DNA of 64,000 bases, from contig JAZIHH010000034.1 of assembly GCA_036678685.1 (NCBI GenBank), positions 62,001 through 126,000 on the forward strand, in the 5' to 3' direction. Each line of letters opens with the position of its first letter. Position 1 is the stretch's first letter. The translations under genes and the position numbers were made by a program. This document shows positions 17,131-25,599 of the stretch, in pieces. The notes beneath the pieces were generated by a model, which was not told where the DNA came from, did not search any database, and saw only the letters and a program-made list of their open reading frames with translations. The DNA is from JAZIHH01 sp036678685 (GTDB taxonomy: Bacteria; Bacillota; UBA4882; UBA10575).

Positions 17131-18234
17131 TTAAGGAATAGCTTTCTCTGTTTCTTTATCGAACATCTCCAGCTTCTGATTATTAATGACCAAACGGTGT
17201 TCGGCGCCGTCTACGGCTTTGGTATGCGCATCGACACGGGCGACGAAACTGTGAGGTCCGCTGGAGACATGGAGGTAAACCTCGGAACCGATTAACTCGC
17301 TGACATCAACGGTAACGTTCACGACATTTTCAGGGTTGGCGTCGGGCATGGTATCGTAATCAACGATGTTTTCCGGGCGGATGCCAAAGACAACTTCTTT
17401 GCCCACATACATTCTGGCGGTCTTGAATTTCCCTTCCGGAACATATACGCGGAAGCTCTCCAGATCGGCGTAGAGCCGGCCGTCTTCTTCCTTTAAGACA
17501 CCTTCCAGGAAATTCATGGGCGGCGTGCCGATAAACCCGGCCACAAAGATGTTGGCCGGCTTGTCATAAATATCCAAAGGTTTGCCGACCTGTTGGATAA
17601 CACCGTCTTTCATCACCACGATCCGGTCGCCCATGGTCATGGCTTCCACCTGGTCGTGGGTAACATAGATGATTGTGGTCTGCAGGCGGTGATGAAGTTT
17701 GGAAAGCTCCGCCCTCATTTGTACGCGCAACTTGGCATCCAGGTTGGAAAGGGGCTCATCCATCAAGAAGACTTTCGGTTCCCGGACAATGGCACGGCCC
17801 AAGGCAACTCTCTGGCGCTGACCGCCGGAGAGGGCTTTCGGTTTCCGGTCCAGCAAGGACTCGATTCCCAGTATCTTGGCGGCTTCCTTGACCCTGCGGT
17901 CAATCTCGGCCTTCGGGAATTTTCTAAGCTTCAAACCAAAAGCCATGTTGTTATAGACATCCATATGTGGGTAAAGGGCATAGTTTTGGAAAACCATGGC
18001 GATGTCGCGGTCTTTCGGCGCTACATCGTTGACCAGCGTATCACCGATATAAATATTACCGGAAGTTATCTCTTCCAAACCGGCCACCATCCGCAGGGAT
18101 GTGGTCTTTCCGCATCCGGACGGCCCGACAAAGACAATAAACTCTTTGTCTCTCACTTCCAAGTTGACGTCGTTGACCGCCACTACCCCGTTGGGGAATT
18201 TTTTATATACATGATCAAAAATAACCTTAGCCAT
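17131..18234 (-). CDS. ugpC: Sugar ABC transporter ATPase, UgpC/MsmX type
   Basis: ATP-binding subunit that powers import of oligosaccharides or sugar alcohols; MsmX-type subunits often serve several transporters. At 367 aa it has Walker A GPSGCGKTT, Q-loop FQNYALYPHM, signature LSGGQRQRVALGRA, Walker B VFLMDEPLSNLDA, the H-loop YVTHDQVEAM and a C-terminal OB/TOBE regulatory domain (FGIRPENI). The ATG at 18234 has GGAGGAGAGAG upstream. No permease or binding-protein genes are adjacent, supporting a shared, stand-alone ATPase. The symbol is a family-level choice (msmX/msmK are equivalent). Confidence 0.93.
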   Translation of the reverse strand: MAKVIFDHVYKKFPNGVVAVNDVNLEVRDKEFIVFVGPSGCGKTTSLRMVAGLEEITSGNIYIGDTLVNDVAPKDRDIAMVFQNYALYPHMDVYNNMAFGLKLRKFPKAEIDRRVKEAAKILGIESLLDRKPKALSGGQRQRVALGRAIVREPKVFLMDEPLSNLDAKLRVQMRAELSKLHHRLQTTIIYVTHDQVEAMTMGDRIVVMKDGVIQQVGKPLDIYDKPANIFVAGFIGTPPMNFLEGVLKEEDGRLYADLESFRVYVPEGKFKTARMYVGKEVVFGIRPENIVDYDTMPDANPENVVNVTVDVSELIGSEVYLHVSSGPHSFVARVDAHTKAVDGAEHRLVINNQKLEMFDKETEKAIP

Positions 18235-18333
18235 TTAATCTCTCTCCTCCATTCCTCTGTGATAATTTTTATTGTCTAAAAGTCCATTTTGTGTTATCCA
18301 TTTTAAGATTTGGGATAAAAAAATTTCCACCTC

Positions 18334-18550
18334 CTATTTATTGACCAGAGAACCCATAACCACGTAACTGTTCTGCCATTTATCGCTATCCAAGAAATCA
18401 ACTTCCGGGAAATACTGGTCATCTTGAGTTCCTAAGATAATAGTATTATGTGTCAATACCATGCCCCTTTGTAATTGTAATTATTCGACATAAAATCGTT
18501 TTTTCCTGCTCCGAATTTAACCTTTTCGTCATACTTATAGTCTATGGCCG
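18334..18550 (-). pseudogene. Possible remnant reading frame(s) of a surface protein
   Basis: Two out-of-register readable stretches lie between the barrel-protein and ABC-ATPase genes. The upstream one reads DYKYDEKVKFGAGKNDF...YKGAWY and then stops; the downstream one (ATG at 18462 or TTG at 18456, stop at 18334) reads THNTIILGTQDDQYFPEV... to SLVNK. Both have ordinary amino-acid composition and would join with a single-base shift near 18455. The downstream part alone could be a 40-aa protein from the TTG, which has AGGGG 7 bases upstream. I cannot name a family. The tyrosine- and glycine-rich pattern resembles barrel strands, but this is weak evidence. Confidence 0.35.
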
Positions 18551-18611
18551 GCCGGGCGAAAATATGAGGCGGAAGCGGCCAACCGGTTTTGTCCCCCCGG
18601 AAACGGGGCAA

Positions 18612-18640
18612 TATAAAAGCGGGGCCTTACGGCCCCGCTT
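18612..18640 (-). terminator. Intrinsic terminator of the outer-membrane barrel gene
   Basis: A 10-bp GC-rich stem (AAGCGGGGCC / GGCCCCGCTT) with a 4-base loop is followed on the minus strand by TTATATT, 19 bp after the stop of the barrel gene. Confidence 0.9.
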
Positions 18641-18658
18641 GTTTTGCCCTGGGGTTCC

Positions 18659-19702
18659 TTAAAACGCCAGGCTCAATCCGATCTGAGCAGAAGGTTGCTG
18701 CTCGACAAAGTCATACCCGACGGAAAGGTTCACGCCGTTAGGTGCCGTGTAATCAACACCGGCCTCCAGACTGTCCAGTTCCGCCCGGTCCGTGTTATAG
18801 GTGCCTTCCAGTCTGGTGTCGAAATTCATCCCGGCCAGTTCCAGAGGACGGGTGGCAGAGAAAGCCAGGGTGTTGTCGTAAAAGGCATAATCGCCTTTTA
18901 ACACAAAACCCATTTGCTCGAGGGTAGCACCGGCGGAAAACCCTTTCTGTTCGGTTCCAGGGTTGTAATGAGGCTTATCCGGTTTCCCATGGTCCGGATC
19001 GCCGTATTCCGGGGCAAACCCTGCCGCAATATTCCGGTAACCGGCCCTGATTTCCAGATCGCTCAACAACTGAAGACGTCCGTCCACTTTAAAAGCGTGG
19101 TCTCCGTCTTCTTCAGCGGCATATACCCCGGTTACCTGCAGATAATCCCAGGGATGCACCGTGGTTTCCACGGCATAGTAGTCTTGGCTGGCCTGAACCA
19201 GGCTGCCCTGGATCTCCATGGCCTCCACAGGGGAAAGCTGAATGCGGGCTCCCCGGATCCGATCTGTACCCTCCCAGGCGTAAAAGGCGCCCAGGGTAAC
19301 CGGACCCAGCCCAAGCTCATCCACGCTGATTCCGTTGTTGGACACGATACCAATCAAAGGCGAATAATTGACATCAAGTCCGCCGAGACGGGTAACCATC
19401 TCAGGGGTGCCGGGGAACAAGGGCCCTCTGGCCTCCAGCCAGATATTGTCCAAGCTTAAAACGCCGTTGTTATCCCAATTCCCGCTGAAAGGACGGGTCA
19501 AACCGTTGAGATTGAAGCCGGCCCGCAGGTTTTCACCCAAGGCGGCTTCCAGAGAGAACTCGGATTCACCGGCTAATTGTTCCGCTTCATAGTCAATTTG
19601 GGCGGAAACTTTCCCGGAAAAGTCCAGATCCGCGGCGATTACCACGGGAGAAGCGACAATTATCATGACAACAGCTGTGACTAAGGCGATGATGCGTTTC
19701 AT
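18659..19702 (-). CDS. Predicted outer-membrane beta-barrel protein
   Basis: Exported 347-aa protein. A signal peptide (MKRIIALVTAVVMIIVASPVVIAADL) precedes a chain of alternating amphipathic strands with short turns throughout, such as SAQIDYEAEQL, LRAGFNLNGL and VNLSVGYDFVEQQPS, and the last residue is Phe (IGLSLAF), the C-terminal signal used by barrel-assembly machinery. There is no SLH anchor. Strong AGGAGG site, its own promoter candidate and a strong terminator suggest a single, abundant product, perhaps a porin. I do not recognise a named family. It supports a diderm envelope together with the Omp85-like gene at 7980. Confidence 0.75.
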   Translation of the reverse strand: MKRIIALVTAVVMIIVASPVVIAADLDFSGKVSAQIDYEAEQLAGESEFSLEAALGENLRAGFNLNGLTRPFSGNWDNNGVLSLDNIWLEARGPLFPGTPEMVTRLGGLDVNYSPLIGIVSNNGISVDELGLGPVTLGAFYAWEGTDRIRGARIQLSPVEAMEIQGSLVQASQDYYAVETTVHPWDYLQVTGVYAAEEDGDHAFKVDGRLQLLSDLEIRAGYRNIAAGFAPEYGDPDHGKPDKPHYNPGTEQKGFSAGATLEQMGFVLKGDYAFYDNTLAFSATRPLELAGMNFDTRLEGTYNTDRAELDSLEAGVDYTAPNGVNLSVGYDFVEQQPSAQIGLSLAF

Positions 19703-20092
19703 GGTTTGTTGTTCCTCCTCAGCTTCATGTTTTCGATGATGCGCTGAATGTACCTTGCTGTGACTGGAAAAGAGAAGCGAGTTTCTTCATTTCCTCCGTC
19801 CTCTTTTCCCTGCTGTGATGGTTGCTGTATTTAATTACTACCTCCTGCTCTCCGGTTTTAACGCCTGTCCTCTCTCCTCCCTCCTTTCCGGCGCCACCTG
19901 GACCAGGAAGGGTAGTAAACTGGGTGGTATCAGGTTTGTTTGGTAATGGATCTTTGGTGTTGGATCTGTTGTTTTGTTTCCGGTAATTTATCTTAAATAA
20001 CTAATTCGTCAACAAAATAGGCGGTTTTATGTTTCTATATTTTCTTGCCTTCAGAAAAAACTCCTGCTTAATCCGGCATGTACATATTGCCA
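19703..20092 (-). other. Long leader of the barrel gene
   Basis: About 280 nt would separate the candidate promoter from the start codon at 19702. The leader holds several Shine-Dalgarno-like purine tracts (around 19716, 19795, 19847 and 19880) and a 21-codon frame (19725-19790, beginning MKKLASLF) ending 22 bp before the main start. No recognised riboswitch motif was seen. Confidence 0.4.
19987..20015 (-). promoter_or_regulatory. Candidate sigma-A promoter of barrel gene
   Basis: On the minus strand TTGTTG (20010-20015) and GATAAA (19987-19992) are 17 bp apart, just after the HAD gene stop. Each hexamer has mismatches to the consensus. Confidence 0.4.
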
Positions 20093-20911
20093 TTACTGGT
20101 AGTGATCCTCCACAAAAATATAGCGGCGAAGGGCGGCCGCCACCCCGTCCCGGTGATTGGGGGGCGCCGTCCAGTCGGCCGCCTTCTGAACCTCCGGCGG
20201 GGAATTGCCCATCGCGATGCCAATTCCCGCCCATTTCAACATCTCCAGGTCATTGGGGGCGTCGCCGACCGCCATAACTTCATGGGGGGCCAAGCCGAAG
20301 TAACCGGCCACCTTCGCCAGGGCCAGTCCTTTATTGACCCCCGGCGCCAGACACTCCAAAAACCGCGGCCGGGAACGGGTAAAAGAGATCCAGCCCCGGT
20401 ATTTCCGGGCTATTTCCTTATATACCTTGCTTATCTCCTCCGGCGGACCGCTGGCCAGGACTTTGGTGGGCCTGGAAACAAGAACCGTGGTGAGATCTTT
20501 CACCAAATTAAATTTAAGCCGGTTCCTTTCCACGTAATCTTTTCCCTCTTCGTCCAGGTCTTCCATAAACAACTCGTCGTTGATATAGACATTGATATGC
20601 AGGCCGGTTTCCCGGAGAGAAAGAATCAGTTCGCGGGCGGGCTCAATCTGTAAAGGAGAATGAAAAATGGTTTCCCCGTACCCGGCGAACCGGACAAGCG
20701 CACCGTTATAGGTGATAAGGGGCATGCCGCTAAGACCCAGCTGTTCCGCATACAATTGTACCGACTGGTACATCCTACCGGAGGCGAGGATAACTTTAAT
20801 GCCGCGGGCCATCGCTTCACGCAACAGGGAGTAACAGGCCGGGGAAATAGTCAAATCCGGTCTCAGCAGGGTATCATCCATGTCAAGGGCAATAAGGCGA
20901 ATCATAACCAT
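20093..20911 (-). CDS. Cof-type HAD phosphatase
   Basis: Cytoplasmic HAD-superfamily phosphatase with a type IIB cap, 272 aa; such enzymes dephosphorylate sugar phosphates or flavin and nucleotide metabolites. Motif I is IALDMDDTLLRPD with nucleophile Asp; motif II is VILASGRM; motif III/IV are KGLALAKVAGYFGL and VMAVGDAPNDLEMLKWAGIG. I placed the start at the ATG at 20911 (AGGAGG 5 bases upstream). It precedes the barrel gene and follows uvrC on the same strand, with no obvious functional tie. The natural substrate is unknown. Confidence 0.9.
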   Translation of the reverse strand: MVMIRLIALDMDDTLLRPDLTISPACYSLLREAMARGIKVILASGRMYQSVQLYAEQLGLSGMPLITYNGALVRFAGYGETIFHSPLQIEPARELILSLRETGLHINVYINDELFMEDLDEEGKDYVERNRLKFNLVKDLTTVLVSRPTKVLASGPPEEISKVYKEIARKYRGWISFTRSRPRFLECLAPGVNKGLALAKVAGYFGLAPHEVMAVGDAPNDLEMLKWAGIGIAMGNSPPEVQKAADWTAPPNHRDGVAAALRRYIFVEDHYQ

Positions 20912-20975
20912 AGGGCCTCCTTCTATCAAGTCCTTCTTCCCGTTGCCGTCACCGGTATCCCTTCCTTGGCGCCCG

Positions 20976-22817
20976 TTAAGTCAGTTCTTCCCTGATCGTG
21001 CGGGCCAGGTCCTCCGTTATTCCTTTTACGGACATCAATTCTTCCAGGCCGGCCTCTTTTATTCTCTGCACCGAACCGAAACGGGCCAAAAGCGCCTTTT
21101 TCCTTTTGGGGCCGATCCCTTTAATCCGGTCCAGAGCGGAACCGGTCATTTTTTTATCCCGTAACAAGCGGTGATAGGTTACGGCATAACGGTGGGCCTC
21201 ATCCCTGGCATGCTGCAGAAGACGCAACGCTTCGTCCTCCGGGGGCAAGCGCAGGGGCTCCCGGCGGCCGGGGAGGAAAATCTCTTCATTGGCCTCGGCC
21301 AAACTCGCCACCGGTTGTCCCTCCAGCCCCAATTCGGCCAAAACCTCACAAACCGCCTGCAACTGGCCGGTTCCTCCGTCAATCAGTAATAAGTCGGGAA
21401 AGACGGCAAACCCCTTCCCTTCTTCTCCTTGCTGCCGTTCTTTCAAGCCGCGGAGAAACCTTCTTCTGACGGCTTCACCGAGCATAGCCGGGTCATTAAT
21501 ACCCGTTACCCCCCGGATCCTGAAGCGGCGATAAGCATCTTTCCGGGGCCGCCCGTTTTCAAAAACCACCATCGCCGTCACCGCCTCGTTCCCCCGCAGG
21601 TTGGAAACATCAAAGGCTTCTATGCGGCAAGGCTTTCCGGGCAGGGCGAGAAGGTCTTTTAACCGTTCGAGGACTCTCTCTTCCTGCTCCTTTCTTCTTT
21701 GGTACCGCTCGGTCTCCTGCTGCAGGCGGGTACCGGCGTTTTCCCGGGCCATCTTTAGAAGCTGGTATTTCTCCCCCCGCTTGGGTTGTAACAAATAAAC
21801 CGCATGTTTGCTTTTCTCCCGCAGCCAGTCCTGGAGCGTTTCGTGTTCCCGGGGGACAAAGGGGAGCAGGATTTCCCGGGGAATCAGGTCCTGTTCGTCA
21901 TAGTACTGGAGTAAAAAACCCCGGAGCATTTCTTCTTTTTCCTCGGCTTCCCCGGCAACGGCGGTGGGAAAAAAGAAATCTTTTTTCCCAATCAACCGTC
22001 CCTGACGAATCTGCCATACTTGAACCACCATGCCGCCGGGTCCGCGGGCCCACCCCAAAACATCCCGGTCCTCAGCCTTGGCGGAAACCACGGTTTGGCG
22101 TTCGCGCATTTGCTCCAGGGCCCGGAGTTTATCCCGGTAAACAATGGCCTTTTCGTAATCTTGTTTTTTCGCCGCCTCGTTCATTCTTTGGGTCAGAGCC
22201 CGCGCAATGTTTTCCGTCTTTCCTTCCAAAAAATCGAGAAGTTCCTGAATCATCGCGCGGTATTCCTCGGGGGACACCTTACCCCCGCAGGGCGCGGAGC
22301 ACCGCCCGATATGATAATTAAGACAGGGACGGTCCTGTTCTGTACCGGTAAGTTTCTTTTTACAGATCCGGATGGTAAACAATTTCCGGATGAGCCCGAA
22401 GATCTCCCGCAAAACCCCGGTGTTGGTATAAGGACCAAAATAACGGGCGCCGTCTTTCTGGGGACTGCGGACAATATAAACCCGGGGGAAGGTTTCCTGA
22501 ACGGTTACTTTGATCCAGGGGTACTGTTTGTCGTCCCGCAATCTTATATTGTATTTCGGCCGGTGTTCCTTGATTAAATTACACTCCAGGGCCAGGGCTT
22601 CCACTTCCGAAGCGGTGGTGATAAAATCCACCCGTTTCACCTGTTCCACCATGCGGGAAACCCGGGGCGAAAGCACGGCCGACGGTTGGAAGTAGGAACG
22701 CACCCGTGAGCGCAGGGAAGCCGCCTTCCCGACGTAGATTATTTTCCCGTTCCCGTCAAGCATCAAATAAACGCCCGGCTTGGCCGGAACAGCATCCAAA
22801 TTCTCTTTTGTTACCAT
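20976..22817 (-). CDS. uvrC: Excinuclease ABC subunit C
   Basis: Nuclease of nucleotide-excision repair that makes both cuts around a lesion bound by UvrB. At 613 aa it shows the N-terminal GIY-YIG domain (GVYLM...IYVGKA, with SLRSRVRSYF and the catalytic Glu in ALECNLIKEHRPKYN), a Cys-rich segment, a UVR domain (about 205-240), the RNase-H-like C-terminal nuclease (IEAFDVSNLRG, LLIDGGTGQL) and tandem helix-hairpin-helix motifs (LDRIKGIGPKRKKALLARFG). The ATG at 22817 has GGGGAGAG upstream. The HAD gene follows after about 60 bp. Confidence 0.98.
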   Translation of the reverse strand: MVTKENLDAVPAKPGVYLMLDGNGKIIYVGKAASLRSRVRSYFQPSAVLSPRVSRMVEQVKRVDFITTASEVEALALECNLIKEHRPKYNIRLRDDKQYPWIKVTVQETFPRVYIVRSPQKDGARYFGPYTNTGVLREIFGLIRKLFTIRICKKKLTGTEQDRPCLNYHIGRCSAPCGGKVSPEEYRAMIQELLDFLEGKTENIARALTQRMNEAAKKQDYEKAIVYRDKLRALEQMRERQTVVSAKAEDRDVLGWARGPGGMVVQVWQIRQGRLIGKKDFFFPTAVAGEAEEKEEMLRGFLLQYYDEQDLIPREILLPFVPREHETLQDWLREKSKHAVYLLQPKRGEKYQLLKMARENAGTRLQQETERYQRRKEQEERVLERLKDLLALPGKPCRIEAFDVSNLRGNEAVTAMVVFENGRPRKDAYRRFRIRGVTGINDPAMLGEAVRRRFLRGLKERQQGEEGKGFAVFPDLLLIDGGTGQLQAVCEVLAELGLEGQPVASLAEANEEIFLPGRREPLRLPPEDEALRLLQHARDEAHRYAVTYHRLLRDKKMTGSALDRIKGIGPKRKKALLARFGSVQRIKEAGLEELMSVKGITEDLARTIREELT

Positions 22818-23104
22818 TATCTTCTCTCCCCTTGGCAAACTTGGCAAAACGGCACCGCCAACGTTGCCTGCACCCTGCTGAACGCGGCCGGTCCGTGCTT
22901 ATAGTCTTTCCCCTTTGCGGCCGGGACCGGAAGCATTATTTTTTTTGTTATTTCCCCTTCTCCGGCCATGAATCCTTCTTCCTTTCTTACGGGCAAAAAT
23001 CCCACCCGCCCGGTCTCCAGGGAGGTGGGAAAATTTTAATCTCTTTTTAAAAAACCGGATATTTCTTTGCCTTGTTCCCAAATATCCCGGATCACTTTCC
23101 TTTT
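22818..23104. other. uvrC upstream region with terminator-like hairpin
   Basis: This divergent gap contains, on the minus strand, a stem (TCCCACC 23024-23030 with GGTGGGA 23000-23006, extra pairs inside) followed by TTTTTG, which looks like an intrinsic terminator or attenuator about 180 nt upstream of uvrC. A frame of up to 62 codons (22817-23005, minus) overlaps the uvrC start as TAATG, but it matches no known family. Confidence 0.45.
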
Positions 23105-23120
23105 ACACAATATTTAAAAC
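23105..23120 (+). promoter_or_regulatory. NrdR box 1 upstream of nrdJ
   Basis: ACACAATATTTAAAAC matches the NrdR box pattern (acaCwAtATaTwGtgt) in the first nine positions. It abuts the -35 element of the nrdJ promoter. NrdR represses ribonucleotide reductase genes when dATP is high. Confidence 0.6.
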
Positions 23121-23149
23121 TCGACACCCCAAATATTGTATAGTAAAAT
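23121..23149 (+). promoter_or_regulatory. Sigma-A promoter of nrdJ
   Basis: TCGACA (23121-23126), 17 bp, TAAAAT (23144-23149): five of six matches in each hexamer. It is flanked on both sides by NrdR boxes, which supports its use. Confidence 0.75.
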
Positions 23150-23156
23150 ATTCAAT

Positions 23157-23172
23157 GTACTATATATTGGGG
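23157..23172 (+). promoter_or_regulatory. NrdR box 2 at the nrdJ transcription start
   Basis: GTACTATATATTGGGG carries the full core C-w-A-t-A-T-a-T-w-G. Its centre is 52 bp from that of box 1, about five helical turns, placing both boxes on one DNA face. Confidence 0.75.
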
Positions 23173-23181
23173 GGACTTTTC

Positions 23182-25491
23182 TTGGAATTGTCAGAAAACG
23201 CCCGGATTGTTTTGGAACGAAGATATCTAAAGAAAAAAAATGGCAAACCAGTGGAGTCACCGGAAGATATGTTATGGAGAGTGGCGAATAACATCGCCGC
23301 CGTAGAAAAGGACGTCTACGGGAAATCCTCCGCCGAAGCGGAGAAATGGGCCCATCGCTTCTTTCAAATAATGGACGGGCGCAAGTTCCTGCCCAACTCT
23401 CCGACCCTGATGAATGCCGGCCGCGAGCTCCAACAGTTGGCCGCCTGTTTTGTCCTGCCGATTGAGGATTCCATGGAGTCCATTTTTGAAACCTTAAAAG
23501 TCGCGGCTTTGATCCACAAAAGCGGAGGAGGAACCGGCTTTTCTTTTTCCCGGTTACGCCCTAAAAACGACAAGGTCGGTTCCACCGGCGGCGTCGCCAG
23601 CGGCCCTCTTTCTTTTTTAAAAATTTATAACGCCAGCACCGAAGCGGTAAAACAGGGTGGAACCAGGCGCGGGGCGAACATGGGCATTCTGCGGGTCGAT
23701 CACCCGGACATTATCGATTTTATCCGGGCCAAAACCGGGACAAATGAATACAAAAACTTCAATTTATCTGTGGCGATAACCGACTCTTTTATGGAAAAGG
23801 TGGCCAAAGGGGAAGATTTTCCGCTTATCAATCCCCGGACCGGTGTTCCGGTGGCCAAAGTCAGCGCCGGGAAGATCTTTGCCGAAATCGTAGAATCCGC
23901 GTGGGCATCCGGCGAACCGGGGGTTATTTTTATCGACCGGATCAACGAGCATAATCCGACCCCCGCTTTGGGGCCCATCGAAAGCACCAATCCTTGCGGA
24001 GAGCAACCCCTTCTTCCTTATGAAGCCTGTACCCTGGGGTCAATCAACCTTTCCTTAATGCTCCGGGAAGAAAACGGCGCCCTGGAAGTTGACTGGGAAG
24101 AATTAAAAAGGGTCACACATATAAGCGTACGTTTTTTGGACAATGTAGTCGACGCCTCAAAATATCCCATCCCCCAGATCGAAAAAATGGCCAAAGCCAA
24201 CCGCAAGATCGGCCTGGGCGTCATGGGCTGGGCGGAGCTGTTAATTAAGAAAAGAATTCCTTACAATTCCGAGGAAGCCCTGGCCCTGGCGGAAAAAATC
24301 ATGAGTTTCATTGACCGGGAATCCAAAGCGGCTTCCGCGCAACTGGCCGAAGAACGGGGCGTTTTTGCCAATTTTGCCGGAAGCATCTATGACCGGCCCG
24401 GTTTCCCCCGGCTGCGTAACGCCACCACCACTACCATTGCTCCTACCGGCACCATCAGCATCATCGCCGGCACCAGCGGGGGAATTGAACCCCTCTTCAG
24501 TCTGGCTTTTACCCGGCAAATTCTCGACAACGACCGGCTGGTGGAGATTAATCCCTTATTTCTCGAGGTCGCCGAAAAAGAAGGGTTTTACAGTCGCGAA
24601 CTTGCCGACCTTCTGGCGGAAAAAGGCAGTCTGGAAGGGATCGATCTGGTTCCGCCGGAGATCAAAAAGATCTTTGTCACGGCCCACCAGATCTCACCGG
24701 AATGGCATGTCCGCATGCAGGCCGCTTTTCAGAAGTATACCGACAATGCGGTCTCGAAGACGGTAAACTTCCCCCGGAATGCTTCCAAAGAAGATGTGAG
24801 TGCCGTTTACCAACTGGCTTACCGGCTAAAATGCAAAGGAGTGACCGTCTACCGGGACGGTTGTCTCGAAAGCCAGCCCATGCAGAAGGGGGTGGCCCCG
24901 CGGCGGCGAACGCCGGTGGCCGTTGAAGCCGAAACCCAGCCCAAATGGGGTAAGATCCGGCCGCTGCCGCGTCCGGTCCGCCTGACCGGGATCACGGACA
25001 GTAAACGCACTCCCGAGGGCAATTTGTATCTGACTCTCAATTACCACAACGGGCAGCCCTTTGAACTCTTCGCGCAAATCGGCAAGGCCGGCAGCGACAT
25101 TATGGCTTTTACCGAAGGTATTGCCCGCTTGGTCTCCCTCGCTTTCCGCTGCGGAATTGATCCGGCCAGCGTCGCCGAGCAGTTGCTCGGGATCGGCGGC
25201 AGCCGTTCCGTCGGTTTCGGTCCCCACCGTATACGCTCGGTTCCGGACGCCATTGGTCAATTTATCAACGAGTGTCTGAAAAACATTGAAGCTTCGGCCA
25301 CAAAAAACAAACCCGTCCAGGAAAACCTTACTTTTCCAGTCAATGGCGCGACGGTCGACCCAAATTCCCAGGCCAACAGGGAAAACAATAAAAAAGTCGC
25401 TTTTAATCTCTGTCCATCGTGCGGAATGTCCGCCTTCGCCTGGGTGGAAGGTTGCGCCAAATGCCTGGCTTGCGGTTACGCCGAGTGTTAA
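23182..25491 (+). CDS. nrdJ: Adenosylcobalamin-dependent ribonucleotide reductase (class II)
   Basis: Reduces ribonucleotides to deoxyribonucleotides using adenosylcobalamin as radical source, so DNA synthesis can proceed with or without oxygen. In 769 aa: N-terminal LSENARIVLERRYLKK, the PNSPTLMNAGR motif, ESTNPCGEQPLLPYEACTLGSINL with active-site residues, and a C-terminal tail with redox/zinc cysteines (CPSCGMSAFAWVEGCAKCLACGYAEC). The TTG at 23182 is chosen because GGGGGG lies 7 bases upstream and the family N-terminus begins there; an ATG at 23155 would overlap the likely transcription start and NrdR box 2. It is a single-gene unit ending at a strong terminator. It needs cobalamin, like the corrinoid operon at 2.4-4.6 kb. 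Confidence 0.96.
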   Translation: MELSENARIVLERRYLKKKNGKPVESPEDMLWRVANNIAAVEKDVYGKSSAEAEKWAHRFFQIMDGRKFLPNSPTLMNAGRELQQLAACFVLPIEDSMESIFETLKVAALIHKSGGGTGFSFSRLRPKNDKVGSTGGVASGPLSFLKIYNASTEAVKQGGTRRGANMGILRVDHPDIIDFIRAKTGTNEYKNFNLSVAITDSFMEKVAKGEDFPLINPRTGVPVAKVSAGKIFAEIVESAWASGEPGVIFIDRINEHNPTPALGPIESTNPCGEQPLLPYEACTLGSINLSLMLREENGALEVDWEELKRVTHISVRFLDNVVDASKYPIPQIEKMAKANRKIGLGVMGWAELLIKKRIPYNSEEALALAEKIMSFIDRESKAASAQLAEERGVFANFAGSIYDRPGFPRLRNATTTTIAPTGTISIIAGTSGGIEPLFSLAFTRQILDNDRLVEINPLFLEVAEKEGFYSRELADLLAEKGSLEGIDLVPPEIKKIFVTAHQISPEWHVRMQAAFQKYTDNAVSKTVNFPRNASKEDVSAVYQLAYRLKCKGVTVYRDGCLESQPMQKGVAPRRRTPVAVEAETQPKWGKIRPLPRPVRLTGITDSKRTPEGNLYLTLNYHNGQPFELFAQIGKAGSDIMAFTEGIARLVSLAFRCGIDPASVAEQLLGIGGSRSVGFGPHRIRSVPDAIGQFINECLKNIEASATKNKPVQENLTFPVNGATVDPNSQANRENNKKVAFNLCPSCGMSAFAWVEGCAKCLACGYAEC

Positions 25492-25507
25492 CCGGCATCA
25501 CTTACCA

Positions 25508-25555
25508 ACAAAGAAGCCACCGCAAAGGTTCTCCTTTGGGGGCTTCTTTGTTTCC
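25508..25555 (+). terminator. Terminator of nrdJ
   Basis: An 11-bp stem ACAAAGAAGCC / GGCTTCTTTGT (25508-25518 and 25541-25551) encloses an inner CAAAGG-CCTTTG stem and is followed by TTTCC, 17 bp after the nrdJ stop. Confidence 0.88.
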
Positions 25556-25599
25556 AACCGGATCCTGGTGACTTCTTGATAAAGTTGATTTTATAAAAG

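Noticed and set aside
22817..23005. 62-codon frame before uvrC with TAATG overlap and a CxxC
   Set aside because: The overlap suggests coupling, but no family match, odd composition and a terminator-like hairpin just upstream make it doubtful; kept only as a note in the gap entry.
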